Positions 1 through 3,608 of a DNA stretch of 6,237 nt are shown piece after piece; position 1 is the stretch's first letter, and the number at the start of each line of letters is the position of its first letter. A program made the position numbers and the translations under genes. The stretch is from an uncultured Flavobacterium sp. (lineage in GTDB: Bacteria; Bacteroidota; Bacteroidia; Flavobacteriales; Flavobacteriaceae). The stretch covers positions 1 to 6,237 of the forward strand of contig NZ_CAMLIX010000266.1 in the NCBI RefSeq assembly GCF_946479975.1, given 5' to 3'. The notes below the pieces were generated by a model. That model worked only from the letters and a program-made list of their open reading frames with translations, was not told where the DNA came from and searched no databases.

Positions 1-451
1 CGATTTTCTCTCCTTCTTTGGTTTTTAAACTTACGTGAAAAGTGTTTATATCTTCAATCTCAGCTTCGATAGGAAAATCTTTATCATGAATTTTAATAGT
101 GTCACCAATTCTAAATGGAAAAGAAAAGAACAAAATCATTCCCGCCGTAATATTGCTCAAAATAGACCATTGTGCAAACATGGCAACGCCAATAACGGTT
201 GCAATAGAAGAAACAGTTACAAAAATATCATCTGTCTGAACTCCCCAAATTACAATGAGAGTAGTAGTAAAAAGTATATTCATTAAAATATTGATATACT
301 TGATTACCAAATTAGTACGGTGTTCAAACAACTGACTAGTAGAGGCAAAACGTCTGATGAGTTTTGCAATTACCATTCGTAACACGATCAAAATTGCAAG
401 AAGAATAATTGTAGCTATTATTTCTCGGCTATACTCTTTAAAAGAAAACAT
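1..451 (-). CDS. Small-conductance mechanosensitive channel (MscS family), N-terminal part, cut by the window edge
   Basis: This is the first 150 residues of an inner-membrane MscS-type channel, which opens under membrane tension to release solutes during hypo-osmotic shock. The frame starts at the ATG at 451 and runs open to base 1, so the C-terminus lies outside the window. Three hydrophobic segments are visible at about residues 8-30, 50-70 and 77-112. The third carries the family's pore-helix signature: GVAMFAQWSILSNITAG at 88-104, rich in small residues, then FPFRIGDTIKI at 111-121, which marks entry into the cytoplasmic beta domain. Having only two helices before the pore helix is the classic short MscS architecture. 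The start lies 11 bp after the maf stop codon, so the gene is probably translated from the same mRNA as maf. No Shine-Dalgarno sequence is visible, which is normal for Bacteroidota. The family call is secure; the exact subtype and total length cannot be judged. Confidence 0.93.
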   Translation of the reverse strand, partial: MFSFKEYSREIIATIILLAILIVLRMVIAKLIRRFASTSQLFEHRTNLVIKYINILMNILFTTTLIVIWGVQTDDIFVTVSSIATVIGVAMFAQWSILSNITAGMILFFSFPFRIGDTIKIHDKDFPIEAEIEDINTFHVSLKTKEGEKI

Positions 452-462
452 AAATTTTTATT

Positions 463-1047
463 TTATACTAATGTAGTCAAAAAATCGTAGACTTTGGCTG
501 TTGGAAGCCCCATAACATTGGTATAAGATCCTTCAACTTTTGCAACTGCCATAAAACCAAACCATTCCTGAATGCCATAAGCTCCAGCTTTATCATAAGG
601 TTTGTAATTTTCGATATAATACAAAATAGCTTCATCTGACAGCTCATTAAAAGTCACTTTGGTAATATCGTGCAGTAGAGTAGAAGAGGAAACCGTTTTA
701 AAGCAAACTGAAGTAATAACTTCGTGTGTTGTATTTGACATTGATTTGATCATTGCAAACGCATCTTCGGCGTTTTTTGGTTTCCCTAGAGCTTTGTTCT
801 GATGCCATACAATGGTGTCACTTGTTACTAGGATTTCATTTTCCTTCAATTCACCTTCAAATGCATTGGCTTTAAGTTCTGCAAGGAAATCTGTTATTTC
901 TACCGCTTTTAATTCGGGCGGATAAATTTCTTTCACATCTTTTAAGCGAATTTCGAAATCAAGATCCAAATCCTTAAAAAACTGTTGTCTTCGAGGCGAA
1001 CCAGAAGCTAGAATTATAGTGTATTTTTTAAGTTTTTCTTTAAGCAT
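463..1047 (-). CDS. maf: Maf family nucleotide pyrophosphatase, YhdE-like (dTTP/UTP type)
   Basis: This cytoplasmic house-cleaning enzyme hydrolyses nucleoside triphosphates to monophosphate and pyrophosphate, and the family removes non-canonical or modified nucleotides. At 194 residues it has the normal family length. The N-terminal substrate loop is ASGSPRR (residues 14-20). The SDT motif at 76-78 holds the conserved catalytic Asp77, in a position usually written ADT. LGKP follows at 87-90, THEV at 107-110, and DKAGAYGIQ at 152-160. The last motif, with its Gln, is typical of the YhdE branch, known to prefer dTTP and UTP, rather than the YceF branch; the substrate preference here is inferred from that resemblance. 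A short C-terminal motif, NVMGLP, lies at 177-182. The start codon overlaps the end of the upstream prenyltransferase gene by 8 bp, which suggests translational coupling. Older literature calls these septum formation proteins; nothing here supports a division role. Confidence 0.95.
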   Translation of the reverse strand: MLKEKLKKYTIILASGSPRRQQFFKDLDLDFEIRLKDVKEIYPPELKAVEITDFLAELKANAFEGELKENEILVTSDTIVWHQNKALGKPKNAEDAFAMIKSMSNTTHEVITSVCFKTVSSSTLLHDITKVTFNELSDEAILYYIENYKPYDKAGAYGIQEWFGFMAVAKVEGSYTNVMGLPTAKVYDFLTTLV

Positions 1048-1966
1048 TGTATTTGATATTTAGAGCGACAACTAAGATTGATAAAATTCCGAAAAATAAA
1101 ACCAGTTTCAATATGGTACTGAGATGATTAAAATCTTTTTGCGATTTGGCCTCAAATATCTTTACTACAAAATATAAAAGTGGTGCCAAAACCGTTGCTG
1201 CAGCATATAAAACAACAATGTAAAGCTTATTTACCATGAAATAAGTGTAGACATACAATGCTGATGAAATGAATGAAATTACTGCCAGTCCTAAGACAAT
1301 TTTTGAAGCTCTATTAATTCCTATTGCAATTGGTAAAGTATTCATTCCTTGATTGTAATCTCCGTTTACGTCTTCAATGTCTTTAACTATTTCACGTATA
1401 AAATTAATCATAAAAGCAAATAATGCATAATCAATTAAAATAGAAAAAAGGCTTGCCATTTGTGCTTTATTTTCGGCAGTAGTGGCAGGAAAAAGATCAA
1501 AAACGCCAATTATTAAAACGCTTATAGCAAGAAGTAATGCCACGATAAAATTCCCTAAAATCATAATTTGTTTTAAGGTTGTCGCATAAAAATAGAGCAG
1601 TGAAGCAATTAATATAAATAAAGAAGCAAATGAAGGTCTTAAAATAATATTTGATAATATAAAACCAATCGCCACTCCAGAAATATTCAAACCGATATAA
1701 ATATTATAAGCCGCTGTTTCTGTAATTCCTTTGCCCACAACGACATCTTGCGGTTTATTGATACTGTCGGTAGCTACATCATAAATGTTATTAATGACAT
1801 AACCCGCTGCAGCCAATAAAACGGTGCTTAAAACCAATAAACCGTACTGCCAGTCAGATAAAGCCAGCGGTATATTGGACTGTTCTAAAAAAGCATAACG
1901 AAAAAGCAGCTGCATAAAAGCCAGCATTAATAAATTCTTATAGCGAATAAGTTTTAGGTATTTCAT
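1040..1966 (-). CDS. UbiA superfamily prenyltransferase, likely geranylgeranylglycerol-phosphate geranylgeranyltransferase-like
   Basis: This is a 308-residue integral membrane protein of the UbiA family, which transfers a polyprenyl chain from its diphosphate to an acceptor inside the membrane. It has about eight or nine hydrophobic helices. Both Asp-rich Mg-diphosphate motifs are intact. The first is NNIYDVATD at residues 59-67 (Asn59, Asp63, Asp67), on the loop after the second helix. The second is KDIEDVNGD at 195-203 (Asp196, Asp199, Asp203), preceded by RE. The family includes MenA, UbiA, haem O synthase and archaeal DGGGP synthase. Bacteroidota homologues of this length and style are generally annotated as geranylgeranylglycerol-phosphate geranylgeranyltransferase, an ether-lipid enzyme. 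The acceptor cannot be read from the sequence, so menaquinone or other roles stay possible. The first Met leads directly into the usual basic N-terminal stretch (KYLKLIRYKN), which supports this start. The gene ends 8 bp inside maf and follows the repeat-filled gap after the HAD phosphatase gene. Confidence 0.88.
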   Translation of the reverse strand: MKYLKLIRYKNLLMLAFMQLLFRYAFLEQSNIPLALSDWQYGLLVLSTVLLAAAGYVINNIYDVATDSINKPQDVVVGKGITETAAYNIYIGLNISGVAIGFILSNIILRPSFASLFILIASLLYFYATTLKQIMILGNFIVALLLAISVLIIGVFDLFPATTAENKAQMASLFSILIDYALFAFMINFIREIVKDIEDVNGDYNQGMNTLPIAIGINRASKIVLGLAVISFISSALYVYTYFMVNKLYIVVLYAAATVLAPLLYFVVKIFEAKSQKDFNHLSTILKLVLFFGILSILVVALNIKYNA

Positions 1967-1972
1967 TTTTTA

Positions 1973-2012
1973 AGGTTCTGAGGTGCTAAGGTTCTAAGGT
2001 ACTAAGTTTTAA
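1973..2012. repeat. Octamer tandem repeat, consensus AGGTNCTA
   Basis: Read on the plus strand there are five consecutive 8-base units with no spacer: AGGTTCTG (1973), AGGTGCTA (1981), AGGTTCTA (1989), AGGTACTA (1997), then the degenerate AGTTTTAA (2005). Units one to four differ at only one or two positions. The tract sits directly upstream of the prenyltransferase start codon, six bases from it, within the only gap of size in the operon. The period of eight is not a multiple of three and no reading frame uses it. I recall similar CTTAG/GGTTCTAAGG tracts between genes in flavobacterial chromosomes, but could not check this. No function is assigned. Confidence 0.85.
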
Positions 2013-2036
2013 CTGAAAACTGCGACTGCCACTGAA
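2012..2036. repeat. Short ACTG tandem repeat (about 6 bp period)
   Basis: Four copies of ACTG occur at 2012, 2019, 2025 and 2031, spaced 7, 6 and 6 bases apart. On the minus (coding) strand this reads as repeated CAGT. It joins the octamer repeat end to end and fills most of the rest of the gap between the HAD phosphatase stop codon and the prenyltransferase gene. It has a different period and sequence from its neighbour, so it is listed separately. It holds no obvious hairpin or promoter box. Confidence 0.7.
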
Positions 2037-2047
2037 TACTAAAAAAC

Positions 2048-2575
2048 TTAATCGTGTTGTCCATTAAAATATTCCATCCATTTTCCCTGCACTTTCATCA
2101 CTTGTTCGATTACATCTCTTGCAGCGCCGCGACCGCCTTTTACATGCGAAATATAACGGCAGATATTTTTAATTTCAGGACTTGCATCCTGCGGACAGGT
2201 TGGAAGACCAACTAATTTCATTACATGAAAATCTGGAATGTCATCTCCCATATATAACACGTTTTCAGGATTAATGTTATGAAGATCGGTGTATTCTTTT
2301 AAAGTTTTTACCTTGTCAGGAGTTCCTAAATGAACGTCTGTAACGCCAAGATTACGAAGGCGTATGCGTACACCTTCATTGCTTCCGCCAGAAATAATAC
2401 ATACGTTGTAACCACTTTCAATTGCTGCTTTTAAAGCGTAACCATCGCGAATATTCATTGTTCTTAACATTTCACCTTCATTGGTTACCAAAACAGAACT
2501 GTCTGTAAGTACGCCGTCTACATCAAAAACAAACGTTGTGATGTCATTCATTATTTCTTTATAACTTTTTGCCAT
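2048..2575 (-). CDS. kdsC: KdsC-type HAD phosphatase (3-deoxy-D-manno-octulosonate 8-phosphate phosphatase)
   Basis: This is a 175-residue cytoplasmic HAD-superfamily phosphatase of the small, cap-less KdsC type. That family removes phosphate from Kdo 8-phosphate to give free Kdo, the sugar that links lipid A to the lipopolysaccharide core. All four HAD motifs are present: DVDGVLTD at 18-25 (nucleophile Asp18, acid/base Asp20), SGG at 62-64, Lys88 in TPDK, and MGDDIPD at 109-115 with the metal-binding aspartates. The C-terminal GGRGAARD at 147-154 matches the KdsC signature tail that reaches into the neighbouring subunit's active site. Length is as usual for the family. The gene overlaps the end of the DUF2520 gene by 17 bp, suggesting coupled translation. 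No other Kdo gene (kdsA, kdsB, kdsD) is in the window, so the sugar specificity is inferred from family resemblance; a related nonulosonate phosphatase is the alternative. Confidence 0.92.
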   Translation of the reverse strand: MAKSYKEIMNDITTFVFDVDGVLTDSSVLVTNEGEMLRTMNIRDGYALKAAIESGYNVCIISGGSNEGVRIRLRNLGVTDVHLGTPDKVKTLKEYTDLHNINPENVLYMGDDIPDFHVMKLVGLPTCPQDASPEIKNICRYISHVKGGRGAARDVIEQVMKVQGKWMEYFNGQHD

Positions 2576-3320
2576 TATCTTGTATAGATTGTGTTAGGAT
2601 TTTATAGATATTTTTTTTGTTTTCGTCTTGTAAAAAAGCCAAATGTGCATCGGTTGTATTCGAATCGTGACGAATGGCTGGCCCCGTTTGAGCTTCAGCA
2701 GGATCGAGTGTGTTTATTTTGTCCGCAGTTTCTTGAATTAGAGGTCTTAGAATTGCAAATGGAAGCTGATTTTCTTCACAAATTTCCTGTCCCAAATGAT
2801 ATAAATGATTAGTAAAGTTGCTCACAAAAACTGCAGCAACATGAAGCGATTTTCGTTGTTCTGAGCTAATAGAATAAACGGCAGTTGAAACACTTTTTGC
2901 AATCGTTTCAAGTAGTTTATAATCGGCTGTATTTTCTGCTTCCAGACAGAAAGGAATTACAGAATAATCGATTTCTTTATTCTTGGAAAAAGTCTGCAGC
3001 GGATAAAATACTCCACGGCGATTTTTTTCATTTAAAACATCAAGAGAGGATGTTCCAGAGGTATGAACCACTAACTGATTATTAAATGGGAGCAGTTCTG
3101 AAACTTCAGTAATTGCATTGTCTGAAACTGCAATTATATGAAGATCTGCGGTTTGTAGATCATTATAATCTGTAACAATTTTTTCAAAATCAACCAGATG
3201 ATGTACGGATTCTGTTTTTCTAGAAAAAACTTGTTTTATTTCAACAATTTTGCTGGCACTAAAAGCCTTAATCAAATGTTGGGCAACATTGCCAGAACCA
3301 ATTATATTTATCTGAATCAT
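2559..3320 (-). CDS. Rossmann-like / DUF2520 domain protein (putative NAD(P)-binding oxidoreductase of unknown substrate)
   Basis: This 253-residue soluble protein has an N-terminal Rossmann-like dinucleotide-binding domain and a helical C-terminal DUF2520 domain, a pairing related in shape to 6-phosphogluconate dehydrogenase and pyrroline-5-carboxylate reductase. The nucleotide loop is GSGNVA at residues 8-13, right after the first beta strand. Further conserved-looking blocks are AVSDNAI (64-70), HTSGT (86-90) and YPLQTF (106-111). The C-terminal domain has RKSLHVAAVFVSNFTNH (156-172), RPL (192-194) and QTGPAIRHD (211-219); the polar residues Lys157, His160, Asn168 and Asn171 are candidates for a substrate pocket. 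No reaction is established for the family as far as I know. The start is well fixed because the glycine loop begins only seven residues in. It is the first gene of the leftward cluster and overlaps kdsC by 17 bp. A promoter-like box lies only five bases upstream of its start codon. Confidence 0.9.
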   Translation of the reverse strand: MIQINIIGSGNVAQHLIKAFSASKIVEIKQVFSRKTESVHHLVDFEKIVTDYNDLQTADLHIIAVSDNAITEVSELLPFNNQLVVHTSGTSSLDVLNEKNRRGVFYPLQTFSKNKEIDYSVIPFCLEAENTADYKLLETIAKSVSTAVYSISSEQRKSLHVAAVFVSNFTNHLYHLGQEICEENQLPFAILRPLIQETADKINTLDPAEAQTGPAIRHDSNTTDAHLAFLQDENKKNIYKILTQSIQDNGKKL

Positions 3321-3325
3321 AAAAG

Positions 3326-3333
3326 CAAAATTA
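3326..3333 (-). promoter_or_regulatory. Promoter -7 box (TAATTTTG) for the leftward operon
   Basis: On the minus strand this is an exact match to the Bacteroidota -7 element TAnnTTTG. It ends five bases before the ATG of the DUF2520 gene, so transcription would begin at or within a base or two of the start codon. No good -33 TTTG lies at the usual distance; the nearest trace is ACTG about 23 bp further upstream. Chance matches are not rare in DNA this AT-rich, so the position is the main support. Confidence 0.5.
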
Positions 3334-3516
3334 GTATTATTTTTTTAATGTTAAGTCAGTATAAATCTAATCATATTGCTTTTTTGAACATTTTATAGTT
3401 CTGTTTTTTTGTTTCATTTATAACACTTTCTCGATCAATGTCATTGTTTATTAAAAATGCATTTATTTTGTAGGTTTAAACTTTCTGTATTATCAATTTG
3501 TTTGAAAAATAGTCCT

Positions 3517-3524
3517 TATTTTTG
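3517..3524 (+). promoter_or_regulatory. Possible distal promoter box (TATTTTTG) for ccsBA
   Basis: This is an exact TAnnTTTG match on the plus strand. A TTTG at 3497-3500 lies 16 bp upstream as a possible -33 element, slightly closer than the usual 17-23 bp. Use of this box would give a leader of roughly 78 nucleotides. It competes with the better-placed box at 3570. Confidence 0.4.
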
Positions 3525-3541
3525 GTTTTTATTAACAAAAG

Positions 3542-3552
3542 GCAGACTCTGC
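3542..3552. promoter_or_regulatory. Perfect palindrome GCAGA-C-TCTGC over the ccsBA -33 region
   Basis: An 11-base inverted repeat with 5-bp arms and one central base overlaps the upstream half of the proposed ccsBA promoter. It is one of the few GC-containing islands in this AT-rich gap. Its size fits a dimeric regulator's half-sites, though short palindromes also arise by chance. Confidence 0.3.
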
Positions 3553-3577
3553 TAATCAACATTTTTGAGTACTTTTG
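3548..3577 (+). promoter_or_regulatory. Likely proximal promoter of ccsBA (TCTG, 18 bp, TACTTTTG)
   Basis: An exact TAnnTTTG box at 3570-3577 is preceded, with an 18-bp spacer, by TCTG at 3548-3551, one mismatch from the TTTG -33 element. Transcription would start near 3583 and give a leader of about 25 nucleotides before the ATG at 3609. The -33 part lies inside the palindrome GCAGA-C-TCTGC, so a bound regulator there could block the polymerase; that is inference. Confidence 0.55.
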
Positions 3578-3608
3578 TCGCACTTTTATACAATGTAATT
3601 CCTAAGAA

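Larger units (their letters stand above)
3321..3608. other. Divergent intergenic region, 288 bp, with promoters for both directions
   Basis: This very AT-rich region separates the leftward DUF2520 gene from the rightward cytochrome c synthetase gene. No reading frame in it looks like a gene. It holds three exact TAnnTTTG boxes, one reading leftward and two rightward, and three short perfect palindromes: CAATG-T-CATTG (3436-3446), AAATGCATTT (3455-3464) and GCAGA-C-TCTGC (3542-3552). No riboswitch-like or terminator-like stem followed by a T run was seen. Confidence 0.8.

Noticed and set aside
35..286. An 83-codon plus-strand open frame
   Set aside because: It lies antisense to the mscS frame, whose protein shows clear family motifs. 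The product is rich in Asn, Lys and Ser with no recognisable domain.
1973..2036. Considered as a CRISPR array
   Set aside because: Units are only 6-8 bases with no unique spacers, far from CRISPR repeat and spacer lengths, and no cas gene is present.
1967..2047. Considered as a terminator or separate promoter between kdsC and the prenyltransferase gene
   Set aside because: No stable stem followed by a T run and no TAnnTTTG box reading leftward could be found in the gap.
2591..3398. Three plus-strand open frames of 66-73 codons
   Set aside because: They run antisense to the DUF2520 gene (the last also reaches into the intergenic gap) and have no domain character; the minus-strand protein is well supported.
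3593..3598. A start-stop pair (ATG TAA) 10 bases before the ccsBA start, as a possible minimal upstream ORF
   Set aside because: Such a six-base match is common by chance in AT-rich leaders and nothing else supports ribosome binding there.
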